Source of the DNA: Massariosphaeria phaeospora
Taxonomy: Eukaryota; Ascomycota; Dothideomycetes; Pleosporales
Assembly: GCA_011032825.1 (NCBI GenBank)
Contig: JAADJZ010000004.1
Location: 1,054,001-1,118,000, forward strand
Direction of reading: 5' to 3'
DNA: 64,000 nucleotides
The notes beneath the pieces were generated by a model. The model worked only from the letters and a program-made list of their open reading frames with translations, searched no databases and was not told where the DNA came from. Below, in pieces: positions 32,502 through 44,200 of the stretch (position 1 is the first letter of the stretch; each line of letters opens with the position of its first letter). A program made the position numbers and the translations under genes.

Positions 32502-34816
32502 CTAGAGAACCGTGGTTTTCATCACACGACGAAGAATGGTATGCCCACTCTTAAGCTTCTCAATTCGGTCCTGGAAAAAGTCCCTTTGGCGCTTGCAGGA
32601 TGCAGGCTCAGAAGAAATCTCTTGTGCATCTGCGTCGGATAGCCTGCCGACGAAGATTGGCGAAAAGATATCTTCTAGCCCTCGCACGATGTGGCGCTCC
32701 ACGACTTGGGTGGTGATATTTGCGACAAACGTTTTCTGAGAGACCTACACACCTACACGTAAGTCAAGTACATTATTAGGAACAACAATTTACTTACCTT
32801 GTAGATGGCGTGGAGTTGGTCAAGGGCCTCTTCACAACTAGCCTTCTCCATGTCTGGCTCGGACCCTCGATTAAAACCGTCCAAAGCACCATGGATGTCG
32901 ATCTTTGCCGAAGTGTGGTCGGACCGGCAGCCAGGGAGGAGCGTGTGACTCGTCGCATTTTCTATCGCCGTAGCAAGACGGTCCTGCTCTCGCTCCTTTT
33001 GGCACTGTCTTACAATATCCGTGTAGTAGTGGTTGTAGTTGATTGGGTACTCCTTGTGGTCGTAAATGATACGTCCAAGCTCGTTGGAGGCCGCGTCATT
33101 CCTCTGTTTCAGGGCCTCCTCAAAGTGCAAGGACCACAAGCGCGAAATGACGTCCTTGGGACACATATCCTCTAGTAGATTCGTGAGAAATTGGCGACAC
33201 ACATCCGCTACCTCTTCGACGTGAGCCTCAGCCAAGATTGGCCATTTCACAGACTGCTGCCAGAACAACTCTCCGACGAGGAGGGGATTGAAGTTTCCGG
33301 GCAGTTCCTTTCCACGGTTCCGGCCGACAACGTTGCTAACCCAAGAAAAGGCTTGGATTCGGGACAGATGTACCGGCTTCGTCGCTGGAGAAGGCACTGG
33401 GATGCTCAAATCTACCTCGGCTTGGGGCTCGCCTGACTTCGCGATATGATATGAGTGCCCGTCTTCACGAAGGATGTCCGAGAAGTGGGCGTTCATCTTC
33501 TGGACGATTGCTCGGAGGCGACGGACGGAAGCACGCGAGTGCGTGGAAAAGGCTTCGTTTGTGTCGTACCGGAAGGAGGGTCCCTCGTAGTGGCCTTCAT
33601 TGGCGGCCGCACACACCCGATGGAAATTAAGGCTAAGTTGGGTAAGGTATTCTCTACAGTCCTCGACAGTCGCCCTGCGGTGTCCCAGCGTGGCCAGTTG
33701 CGTTTTCGAATCCTCTAGTGCCTGGCTGAGATCACTGTGAAGTTGAGGAAGTTCCTGCTTGACATGCTCGAACAACAAACGACTAAGTCGCTCTCGCAGA
33801 GCGTCAATGCCAACGCTCTCTTTCGGTAGACACTTGAAGTTCGAAGTCCGAAAATAGGTTGCCTCTGATGCGTTCCGCTCAAGGAACGAGTCGTTTCCTT
33901 CCTCAAAGCTCCTATTCTTTACAACATGCCAGCCCAGCTTAAAGAAGATATCTTCATTGCGTGCCAAGGTGATGTAGGCACTCTCTGTTCCAGAGCCCGC
34001 GGGAAGTCTATCTGGTTTGGTGATGACGCCAAGGGTGCGTTCTCCGTCCGGATCCACCTTCCGGACTTTGCTCAGAATTCCTTGGTTGGCGTAGTCGTTC
34101 GTGGCAGAGACTACCGCTAGACAGATCGTACGGGATTGAGAAATATACCGGTCCGTGATCTCTTGGACGAGTTTTACATCAGCTTTGGTGACACCTTTTG
34201 TTTCATTCTGGATCAGGCCAGGGAGATCAACAAGTGTGAGCTGGGGCCTGGATGGTCCTTCGATCTCGATGCTGAGAACGTCACGAGCAAAAGCGCTGGG
34301 CTGGACACCTGCCTTCCTGATTCCCATCACTTCCATAGCCCTATCCATAATCTCGGGAAGTTCGCTGAAGTCGATAATGGAGGCTACGAATGCGTCAATG
34401 GACTGTCTCTCCTCGCCGGACCGGTTTTCGTCAGGAATAATTCGAATAGTAAGAGAATCGACGGTGGCACGATGCATGATGATTTCTGTGGCAAATCGAG
34501 TACACAATTCGTCGTTCCGAGGGAAGGGAATTTCAGTAAGTGCCTCCAGGACGGAACTCTTCCCAGCGGATTGATCGCCGCACACCACGATCTGAGGAAG
34601 TGCGAGAATACTCTCAAGCCCACACTTGCGAACTTGAGCCACTGTGTCTAGGACAAGACGCTGCTCGTCACTCTGCAGACTCTCCAGCGACATGGTTGTG
34701 CCGATGCCATCGACAGTACGGCCCATAGTCTCTGCAGCCGCTGTCGATTCTTGTTTCGCTTGGGTGGAAGATTTGGGCTTTGCTCCGTCTTTCATTTTTG
34801 CGGCTTGTGGAGTCAT
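32502..34816 (-). CDS. Dynamin-family large GTPase, two exons
   Basis: Exons 32798-34816 and 32502-32744 (minus strand) are joined over a 53-bp intron (32745-32797; donor GTAAGT, acceptor GTGTAG) to give 753 residues from the first ATG. All GTPase motifs are present: P-loop GDQSAGKSS at about residues 80-88, a switch I Thr in ELCTRFATEI (about 103-112), DLPGL at about 197-201 and TKPD at about 266-269. A stalk follows. The second exon supplies the GTPase effector domain (RGLEDIFSPIFVG, then RDFFQDRIEKLKSGHTILRR). There is no pleckstrin-homology domain, so it resembles the Mx/Vps1-like fungal paralogues that remodel membranes. No Pro-rich tail is seen. It is intact with host-like codon use. 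It may be one of the expanded, lineage-specific dynamin paralogues; its cellular target cannot be told from sequence. Confidence 0.92.
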
Positions 34817-35868
34817 AGGTTGGAAGAGGAGCCGTATGATGGGGAGTGAAGATAGGCAGCCCACAGCTGTCTCAACTAAGTGTTGTAATGTCAACCGTAT
34901 GGGAATGATGAATTCAATTCTCTTGTGATGAGAAGGATAAATTGATCGATCAATAATCTGCGGAAGGAGTGTGGAGTAGTTATTTATATGCCCACTCGGA
35001 GTATGCTAACTACTCCTACAAAACCAGCCACAAACATGTGCAATTACGGAAAAACAAATCATTAGCCATCTGGAAAGTAACAACCCGTAGTTCACCAGTG
35101 AGTACACGGGAAAACAAGTTATTAGCCGTCTATAAAGTAACAACCCGTAGTTCACCGATAAGTGCACGGTCACCTGACGTGGCAAACACATGAGCGGTGA
35201 GCGACTACCCGACGAGCCGTGAGCGACCGATGCGATAACCATCACGCAACAACCGTCTCCTGACCGCCACACCATTACACTGGCTTGTTCAAGGATAGCA
35301 GATATGCAGAGAAGGTCAGCTAACAAACACCACACCATAAGTGGACCTGTAGGTGAGGTTATGGACGATGTTTGTGGAACTTCAGTCAACTGGGTTTGAC
35401 AACAGTGGCGGTGAGGCAGCGATACGTATCTACAGTGTAGTCCACGTTTCACCAACAGACTGTTAACTCTGGGGGCAGGCTTGCACACATTTCCACGAGA
35501 ATTTTCTTCCCGTATAGAAATACGGGAAGCTAAGCAAAGAGGGTAGAAATTTGGTTACACCAACACGGGCACTCATCCTACTAGGATGTCTAACATGTCA
35601 ACTGCATGCCGGCACGATCCCGACGCAATCCCTACAGACCGAGCCGGGAGCTGCGCTGTATCGCTAAGTTGCACAATGCATCTGCGCGGCAACAGCGAGG
35701 CGCGGGCGCAATCTGTTAGAAGAAGGGTGCGGGTGTCTGATGGCCAGAGATAACAGCAACAATTTCCTGTAGACTGGTTATTAGTCTTTTATGCACACTT
35801 GAAGTACCTATAAGGAATGATTAATAGGAAAATATAATTAAGCGCAACGTGCCGTAACACCAGAACCA
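34817..35868. other. Intergenic, presumed dynamin promoter region
   Basis: No gene seen. It contains a two-copy 60-bp tandem repeat (listed) and no RIP skew. Confidence 0.45.
35046..35165. repeat. Two-copy 60-bp direct tandem repeat
   Basis: ATTAGCC begins at 35061 and 35121. Both copies share AAGTAACAACCCGTAGTTCA and differ mainly by transitions. No function is apparent. Confidence 0.75.
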
Positions 35869-36067
35869 TTATAGAGAATTATCGGCGGCGTCCGCATCTA
35901 CCAGCAGCTTCACCATGAGTCTGTCGCCTCGGTATCCAGCCGCCTGGAGTGCGTTGCCGTACTCTCCACCTCACGCGTTAGCGTTGGCGGCTGCATCAAG
36001 CAGCAACTTCACGATCCGCTCGTTGCCCATGTATGTAGCCGCCTAGAGTGCGTTGCCAGGGGCAAGT
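35869..36067 (-). pseudogene. Ankyrin repeat fragment
   Basis: The minus-strand frame ending at TAA 35869-35871 gives two ankyrin-type repeats: GNALxAATYMGNERIVKLLL, DAAANANA, then GNALQAAGYRGDRLMVKLLV and DADAAD. One in-frame TAG replaces the Gln of ALQAA and one TGA replaces an Arg codon, both RIP-type. The repeats resemble the highly similar ankyrin arrays at the C-termini of fungal NLR-like and HET-associated proteins. Only this end survives. It begins within a few bases of the stop of the recombinase gene, on the same strand, so it may be a truncation scar. Confidence 0.75.
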
Positions 36068-36073
36068 AGCGCT

Positions 36074-38500
36074 CTATGAAACGGTACCATGAATCTCGAT
36101 GGCATGTCGTTGCCAATGGATCTTGTCGACTAGGTTGTTCTGGCAGAGGTTGCACCCGACGGGTTCCCCTTCGTTGATATTCGCTAGGTGTTTCCTTTGA
36201 AAAATTTTGGTGAGGCCGCCAGGGTTGCTAAACGGGCGAACGCGATCTATGATAGGCAGGCTTCCGTTGCCTAAACAAACAAAACATATTGTCGGCCTCT
36301 TTTCATCGTACACCGACACCTTGGCTGCTTCTAACGCTTCTTCGTAAGCCTTGAGTTGTGCATCTTCTTGACTGTCGGGAGGCGATACGACACGACTGCT
36401 ATATCGCTTCCGCCGAGAAGAGGACCTCCCACCTTCTTCAATCCCACAGTAGTCCATAACAGCACGGATAGCCCTGTTGCGCCGGCTGACCTCCTCTTCT
36501 AAGGTTGTTCCTGGCTGGGCCAGGACGGCGTCAACTAACACCTTCTGAACCGGGAGCATGGCGTCACGAGTCTTCATCACTGCCGCGACGTCGCTGGCTT
36601 CGATGCCAGCGAGCTGTTGCTCAACATCCCGCACAGGTTGCTCGTATTTCCAGCGCTCTTTAATCTCCTGAAGAAGAGCATGTCGCAGTCGCTGCCTTGC
36701 CTGGTTAATCGTGCGATTAAGCATTTGGTACCGCGGATGTTTTGTTGCATTTCTAAGCCTTTGCTTAAATCGCTCTCGTTGCGCCAGCAGGGAGCAAACG
36801 GTAGGATCGTCATCCACCGATGCCGATTGCTCTCGTGTGAGATGCCTTGGCCTTCGGGCATCGATCGATCGACTCATCGTGCAAGCTGCTCGCATCAACG
36901 CGTTCTGGGGCTGTATGCCTCGCACGACGGCCTGTGTATCTACCGTGATACGTCGCGACAGGTAGTGTTTCACGAACGTCCGTATGTCGGCATGTCCCAT
37001 CATCAGGTTTTGCATGGCCTCGCTAACGTTGCCTGTACACACGTTAGTTCTACACCGGCTAGGACTGGTAGCTGAGGCTAATATTACCATTCTCGTTGAA
37101 TGCCTTGCCTCCGGCGTAGCGTAGTGAATAGGGCCGGGTGACCTGTGCAAAACCTGTGATTTCCCCAAGGGCTTTGATCCAAGGCCGTAACGTAGAGTCT
37201 GGGAGCTGTTTATTCTCAGAAATAACCCAACCTTCCGAAGTCCTCTCCGCCTTGCGGAAGATGGGAATATTGTCTAGTTTTCGATTGAGACGCAACGGGA
37301 GCTCATTGCGCTCTGGCGAGATGGTGAGCTTGCTTAGCTCTTCTGGAGATGTCAGATTGTACGCGGCAAACGCCCCATCGTGGAAGAGCATCCCAAGTAG
37401 GAAGACGTGGGGGCTGAAGAGGAGGGTCTCGTCATGGATAACTTCAGGAATAGGGAAGGTGTTCCTAGCCAAATTATCAGTATTCATTCCTACGAGACGA
37501 ACGGATCTTAGAGGGAAAAAACTTGCATATCTTTGATCCCAAGAAACTGCTTTGTGAATTCAAAGGTCAGCTCAAGCAATACCCAATGAGGCCCACACTC
37601 TGGATCCCGGAGCAGCGTAACCTGGATATGCCGATAGCAGAGACTAAGTAGAGCTTTCGGCCGATTTGCCGTGAAACCGCCAAGTTGCAGGTAGAGTTGG
37701 GCTAGGATCCGATGGCGTCCGTGGGAATATCGCTTTTCAGTTGTTCTGAGGTTCGTCTCTAGGACTTGAGTGAGGTCCTCCACGTACATACAGGCCTTAT
37801 CTCGGCCTATCTTCAGTAAGCCGTACTCTTTGGCTAGCGTTCGTAACACCTGCGATACAGCTTAGACGTGCTATAGGGGGAAGAAGGTGCGTAACACAAG
37901 ACAGGACGGACCCTATGCATGCTCCGGTTTATCTTGCCGTCCAGCTTCGCGCCTGTTGCTCTCTCGTACACAAGGCGGTACACCTTCCAGTACGTCCCAA
38001 GAGAGCTGGCGAACTTGATACCCCGGCGTTTCCGACCATCTTTTCCTTGACGCTGATCGAGTAGCCACGTAAAGAAGGTAAGTAGGGTGCCAATGGTCAC
38101 GGTCTTATAGGAGGCGACGTCTCTCCTTTGTAGGGAGGTCCAGCATCTATCTTGTGTTAGCATCGCATTTCTTAGTCCAAAGAGTGTATGAGTATATGAC
38201 TCACTCCTTCCATTGATTTTCGATACGATTTAGCAGGCGAGTACTGCTCTCCGTATAGTCCTCCCTGGTGTACTCTTCTTCGTCAAACGTGTCCAGCATT
38301 CTGATGTAGTGCTGAGCGGCATCATTCTGATCAGCAAAGAGCCGTGCTTGGTCCTCTACCTCTTCGTCTTACTTGCCATCCTTGTCACTGCACGTTTCGT
38401 CGTCTGTGAGGTCAGTGTCTGACGTGACACTACCGTCGGCATCAGACTTGTTATGTTCGCTCTCGTCGGAGGAATCGTCGACGGGTAGACGGCGTCGCAT
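36074..38500 (-). CDS. DUF3435 tyrosine recombinase, Starship Captain-like, five exons, one early TAA
   Basis: Exons (minus strand) 38205-38500, 37912-38146, 37527-37849, 37088-37464 and 36074-37032 join in phase to 729 residues plus stop. The introns are 55-62 bp. Two have GT donors with CTAAC branches (38147-38204 GTGAGT; 37033-37087 GTAATA). One has a weak GTCCGT donor (37850-37911) and one a GC donor, GCAAGT (37465-37526). The fold is a YR recombinase: Arg240 in TANRPKALL, YSLR with Arg400, MGHADIRT with His424, and nucleophile Tyr434 in FVKHYLSRR. The C-terminus has a CC..HH finger (CFVCLGN, CNLCQNN, HWQRHAIEIH). DUF3435 proteins of this kind cut and integrate Starship giant elements. 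The acidic N-terminus holds a TAA at 38369-38371 (codon 44), probably CAA mutated, so the gene may be dead or may restart at a later Met. Confidence 0.88.
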
Positions 38501-39138
38501 GCTGCGTCGGTGCGGGTGAAGCTCGGCGGAGGGAAGGGTGCCTGGGCGTATTGGATGATAGGTAGGGCAGCTAGTTAAGCGTACGAGCGAAAGAGAAGAG
38601 AAGAGGCCGTCCTTTTTCGTGGTTCCGAGAAGGGCGAGGGAGCCGCTTCAAGTACGCCGCCGCCGACAGGGCGGCCTCGGCTTGGGTCAGCATGCTGCTG
38701 GTGTCGAGAATAGCGAGTGGTGTCGAGAGCTGTGCCACGCGCTTACGTTCCTGGCAGCAGGGGTGCCGCGATCCGCCGCTTGGACGAGAGCTCGGACGAA
38801 AGCGCCACGGCGATGGCGAGGAGGTAGCTGTGCGTGCGAGGGAGGGGAGAGCGCGTGGTGTTTTGGAGCGCAGGATGTGATCAGGTCGCTGTTGCATCGT
38901 GAAGGCGTGCCGAGAGCTCTGCTGCACGCGCGGGCTGAGCTTCCTCCGAAGTTGGGGTAGTAGCGCACCTACGCTAGCTGAAGTGGGTAATCCGGAGAGC
39001 ACGTGCGCTCGAGCTGTCCGGCGCAGGAGTAGGGAGGTTTGGTGGCGAGTCAGCGTCAGAAAACTGCGGCGTGGGCAGCCTAAATAAGCAGCCAAAACGC
39101 CGTCTAATTGTTTAAGGTAGTAAATTAAAGTTAACGTA
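38501..39138. other. Region upstream of the recombinase; possible element edge
   Basis: GC-rich. A 207-codon minus-strand frame lies here (38571-39194), without an ATG near its start and reaching into the neighbouring fold-back element. It is Ser/Arg/Pro-rich and unrecognised, so I do not call it a gene. If the recombinase heads a Starship, the 5' terminal repeat and target site should lie in this stretch. I could not identify them. Confidence 0.4.
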
Positions 39139-40048
39139 ACGTACCTCACGGGTAGTCGGGCCACACGGGTTCGCGGGACACTTTTGCCAAGCAAATTATC
39201 TAATATTATAACCTTAATACCTTTCTTAATAGTAGGCCTATTAGAATAATTTATACACTGTTATAAAGCTCTAAGCTAGGACTTTAAAATCTACTAAAAA
39301 TTACCTAAATAGGCTAAGTACTACTAGAGTTTTTAAAGTTTAAAGATAAAGAGCTCGCTTAAGCTCTATACCTAGTATCTAGTAGAATTCTACTATAATA
39401 AACTTTTATATTCTAAAATATTCTTATTTATACTATATATTAAAGTACTAGAGAGTTTTATAGCGTGTAGCCTAAGATTAAAGCTACTAGATAGGTTAGA
39501 AAGTAGTTTACTTTCTTTATACTAGCTAAGTATAAATATCTATATATAACTATTAAAACCTAATGTAAAACTACTTAATAATTTAGTACTTAGTATAATT
39601 ATACTATATAAGCTTTAAAAAAGTAGTATTATTTAGAGTTATAATAGTACTAATACTTTATACTTAGTAGGTTTTATATATAAACTCTAATTCTATCTAA
39701 TAGCTTTGATTCTAAGCTATATACTATATAACTTTCTAGAACTCTAACTTACAGTATAAATAAGAATATTTTAGAATATAAAAGTTTATTATAGTAGAAT
39801 TCTACTAGATACTAGGTATAGAGCTTAAGCGAGCTCTTTATCTTTAAACTTTAAAAACTCTAGTAGTACTTAGCCTATTTAGGTAATTTTTAGTAGATTT
39901 TAAAGTTCTAGCTTAGAGCTTTATAACAGTGTATAAATTATTCTAATAGGCCTACTATTAAGAAAGGTATTAAGGTTATAATATTAGATAATTTGCTTGG
40001 CAAAAGTGTTCCGCGAACTCGTGTAGCCCGACTACTCGTAAGGTACGT
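39139..40048. mobile_element. 910-bp fold-back element with pogo-type terminal repeats
   Basis: Two inverted arms of roughly 300 bp (39139-39440 and 39745-40048) match closely, including TTTTGCCAAGCAAATTATCT and the outer ACGTACC. TA flanks both edges (39137-39138 and 40049-40050). The outer 55 bp also match the ends of the pogo-like element at 41286-45279, so this looks like its non-autonomous relative. There is no coding capacity; the centre is very AT-rich. It marks the sharp change from the GC island to the AT-rich block. Confidence 0.85.
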
Positions 40049-41285
40049 TAGTGCTAGCTGTAGACGAGATTGAAAGTAAATAAAAGCAAGCGTTCTTTAG
40101 CAGGTTTTAGATTTAAAGTAGTTAAGTAAGTGCTTAGTTCTAACAGTTTTAACTGCTAGGTGCTAAATAGCAAAGCCGCAATTATAGCAGAATACGTAAA
40201 AGTAGCTATTACTAGAATTAGCAGCTTTTTTAAACAATAGCTATACCTAACTAGTGCGTATAGCAAAGTTCTATCGCAGATTTGCTATTTCTAGGTCTAA
40301 AGCCTACTTAGTAGAACTCTACTACATTTTTTACGCAGTTACTACTACTTCTTGTTCTGTATTATCTTTAATATGCGTAAAAAGATATTTTACTAAATGT
40401 AGTTTATTTTCTTTCTCTTCTCTAGACAAATTGCTTAGCGTTGAATTTAAATAAACGAATAAGTAGCAAAAGTTTTGCTATGTTTATAACAAAAAGTATA
40501 GTACAAAAGCACAGGTACTGTAATAATAAACTGTAATAATTAGTGTTAGAGTAAATTAAAGATAAAGAATAAGTACATTGCCAAAAGAGAACACGCAGAT
40601 TGTTAAAAAAAAACAGAACATGCTTTTCTGCTTGCGAAATATTGCTAACGTTTAAGCGCAAAGGCTAAGGCAGTAGTGCAACTAAGATTAGAGCTAAAAT
40701 TAAAGCTGCAGTAGTAGCGCTTCTATTCTACAGTTCTAATTAAGTTATACTTGCTAATTTGTTAATTGCAATGTTATGCACGTTTTAGGCCGCGTTATAG
40801 ATAGTAGATACTAGCTATGTTTATACTAGCAACGTTTTAGTTTACATAGAAAAGTAGAAAGCTTTAAGTTTGCGCTTCTTTATAAGCGTTACTATTGTTA
40901 GAAAAACTCTTTTAATCTAAATACTCTATCAACTTAGTTTGCTTTACTACTTTATCTACTACTTTATTCTACTCTTTATTCTTATTTTTATTCTTAACTT
41001 TTTATTTATTTTTACTAAAAGACTTGTTTGCTTCTGCTAACGCTTTTCTTTACTAATTTTCTATTTTATATTCGTCTTTACACTTATTGTAAAACGCATT
41101 AACTTTTAAGTTGCTACTTGCTTTTTCTTTATACTTATTAATTGTACGCGCTGGAATATACAAGCTGTTGATATATTTATAAGCATCGTTACTGTTAACG
41201 CGTAGTTCAAAAAAAAGCGTAAGCTTGCGTAAGCTAGTGTAGTTAGTATAGGTATATAATAAACTACTATAATAACTTACCTCTA
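40049..41285. other. RIP-degraded DNA, unidentified
   Basis: No intact gene. Part of it (about 40350-40905) is an inverted copy of 47405-47955, listed separately. On the minus strand about 41050-41210 reads as a helical Lys-rich segment (YINSLYIPARTINKYKEK) that I cannot assign. The region was once continuous with 45282 onward, before the pogo-like insertion. Confidence 0.4.
40350..40905 (-). repeat. Dispersed repeat, copy A
   Basis: The reverse complement matches 47405-47955 for about 550 bp, with shared blocks such as CAGTACCTG, ACTGCAG and TTAGCCTTTGCGCTTA. Differences are largely transitions. It is an unidentified repeat family hit by RIP. Confidence 0.7.
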
Positions 41286-44200
41286 ACGTACTTTACGAGT
41301 TAGTAGATTACACGAGTTCGTAGATTACTTTTGCCAAGCTTCTACTAACTCTACCTATGCACGCGATGCTTTAACAACAACACTAAGTAGAGCCTTCTAC
41401 AGAACGTTAGATACAAACTGCCCTTTAGGCTCTTAAACAAAACGCAACACTTTTTTAGCAACGCGCTGCAGCTATCTACAACGTTGCTTACTAAAGCGCC
41501 TAGCGTAACTATCTACTCGGCGTAACTATTTACTCGAACACCAAAATCGACACTACAACATGAAGCTATTAAGCTACGCGCGATAGCTATAATCGCGATA
41601 TTTTCTAGAGCTTAGTTCTATAGGCCTCAATTAATATATATAGCTATCTATATTTTGCTAAAAGCTTAATAGCTTAGCTGTGTTGTAATTAAGATAGTAG
41701 TAGGCCTGCTGCAGCACCTAAGGCTTTACTACTACTCTAAAGCTGCGCAGCTACTTTTTTTTTTAAGCTTGCCTTTGTAGCTACTTTAAAGCGTCTTCTC
41801 TAAGCTCTTTAGGCAGTTTTTTAAGCTTGTTAGAGTTGTTGTTGAGTTCTACGAGCTGCTTGTTGTAAAGCTCGATTAGCAGCTTTACAAGCTTTTTTCT
41901 TCTGCTTTATCAATTGCGCTGCTGTTCTTGCTGCACGCCTTGCCTCAACAGCTTTAAGCTTCTTCTACCTCTGCTTCTTACGTACGCAAGATATTTTTGC
42001 TTTTTAGAGTTGTTGTTGCTTTGCCTTAGCTTCTTGCTGCTGCAAGCAATTACGTGCTCTATTTACTTTGCTTAGAGTCTAGAATACAGCTCTACTGTAA
42101 TACTCTTTAGCTACCTCTAAAAGCAAAGCCTTGCCTCGCTTTCTACGCTGCCTTTTATTAATAAAAGCTTCCTTGAGTTTTACATTCTTATGCTTAGCTA
42201 GTACTAATCTAATCAAAAGTTAGTAGATCGTTTGGTTGAGCTTTGAAATTTTTTTCTAGTTTCTATTAGCTACAGCGTAATCGACTAGCCGTCTGATCTT
42301 TCTCCAATCTAATGCGCTTAGGGCTAAGAAGTTGCTATCGCTTGAATAGCCTAATAGAGCTAGCTAATTAAATCGTTTGAGTATTACCTCTAGCTCGAAA
42401 GGTAAAAAGCTAGTTGCTTTAAAAGCCTTAAGTATAGTATTCTTCTTAAACGAAGCTTTCTAGGCAGCTATAAACATAGAATAGAAATTTCGTTTGCTTA
42501 TAGATGTAAGCCCTTAGCACCTCTCTATAAACGCAGCTACTTAGTTTAAGTAAGCTAATAAGAATAGCTTAAACATAACGACGTTAAGCAGCTAGAAAGT
42601 GTAAGTTGAATAAAAGAAGTATACTGCAAAGAGAATTCTATTTCAATCGCAGTACTTGATAAAATTCATCGTAAAGTAAGATCTATAGCTGTCTAGAACA
42701 AGTAATCGATAGCTTCGCCCTGCTTTCTCTTTCGTAGATTAATTAAATACTTGTTTGAGCTAAGCTAGTCCTATATCGTTGTTTGTCTAGCTAGAAAGTA
42801 AAGAGAATATATATACTTAGTTTTTAGGCTTTAAAGCTTGTAGCTAGGTGTTCTATATCGAGCTTAAGTTTAATTGATATATTAGCGCAAGCGCAAGAGC
42901 TGTTCTATTAGCGCATATGCAAGCTAGCAGCGTTATCTACTCTCAATTGCTATTCTAGATGTAAGCTTTAATTTTTCTTTTTTTATATAGCTTCTTGCTA
43001 AACACTTGCTTTGAGCGAGTAAGTATTTCTAGCATACAGCTTTTTTTATCTATGTTGTACATATTGCAAGGCTTTATATTGTATTAGCTAATCTTACTAC
43101 GTAAAAGCTTAAAGTAAAGAGTATACTTTAACCGAGAATTAGCTTAGTGCCGTAAGCGATCGATGCTAGTAGCCTAGCGTAAAATTAGATCAACCTAGTG
43201 TCGCTTGATATATCGATTAACCTAGCTTTTTTTAACTTCTTTTTTCGCGATATCTAAGGCAAAGCGTTGTATTATAGGCTGTGTAAAAAGTAGGCTTTGC
43301 TTTGTAAAGCGCTCTATATAGCGTAGAAGCTCTAGCTCCTGCTAAAAGTAAAGCGCTTGCTAGTTTTGAGCCTTAGTGCTGCATAAAGTTAAGACGCTTC
43401 GGTGTCTTTAGCTAAGCGCTGCGTAGCTGCAGCTATAGATAGCTGCTATTTTCTTATATAAAAAAGGTTCTTCTAGCTCGCGCGATTCAATCGCTTCAAT
43501 CGCATTCTCAATTGCTTTTATATTGGTAGAGTTGTGTCGTGTTGAAGTTATGTAGTTGTTAGAGTTTAGTGTTCAACTAAATAGTTACGCTAGGTAGATA
43601 GTTACGCCGAGCGCTTCGGTAATTATTACTAAGCTGCTAACGCGCAGGACAAACTCTACAAGCAAATTGCTAGCCTAAATTAAAGAATCTAACAAAGACT
43701 AAAGAGAGCGTAGTTATTAAGCATATACTTAAGCTTATTACGCGCAGATTTTCTTCTAGGCTCGCAGCTGTAGCTAATATAGCTAATTTCTTGCGCGCAA
43801 AGCGCAATCTAGGCTAGGTTAGCTTAAACTAGCTTAGTACGTAGGTTAAGAGCCGCTCTAAGTTTACAATAAAGTTTAATCGCAAGTACAATTACAAAAA
43901 AGCGCTTTGCAAAGATTTAAAAGTTATTTAAAGCTAGTTTAGCCTAGTAGCTAACATTAAAGCCAAGTACAGCATCTAGAATAAAGACACGTACAACTTT
44001 AACAAGACAGGCTTTATAATAGGCTAGATATTATCTAAAGTAGTTGTTACAGCTTTAGAGAAATAAAAACGGCTAAAGGCAATACAGCAAGGCAATAGAA
44101 AGTAAACAACAGTTATCCAAAGCATTAACGCAATAGAGTAAGCTATTCTACTCTTTATTATTTTTAAGAGCTGCTATTACCTCTTTGCTTAGTACAAAGA

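Noticed and set aside
35006..35488. A 160-codon minus-strand frame
   Set aside because: It reads through a 60-bp tandem repeat and shows no domain; more likely chance.
38369..38371. The early TAA as the border of another GC-AG intron
   Set aside because: GCAAGT precedes it, but the nearest AG in a workable place would make an intron of only about 21 bp, too short to splice.
38571..39194. A 207-codon minus-strand frame upstream of the recombinase
   Set aside because: It starts inside the fold-back transposon, has no suitable ATG, is compositionally biased (Ser/Arg/Pro), and matches no family I know.
40254..40661. Short frames of 66-79 codons in the AT-rich block
   Set aside because: They lie in the RIP-degraded dispersed repeat, and their Leu/Phe/Ile/Tyr-rich products are what AT-rich DNA yields by chance.
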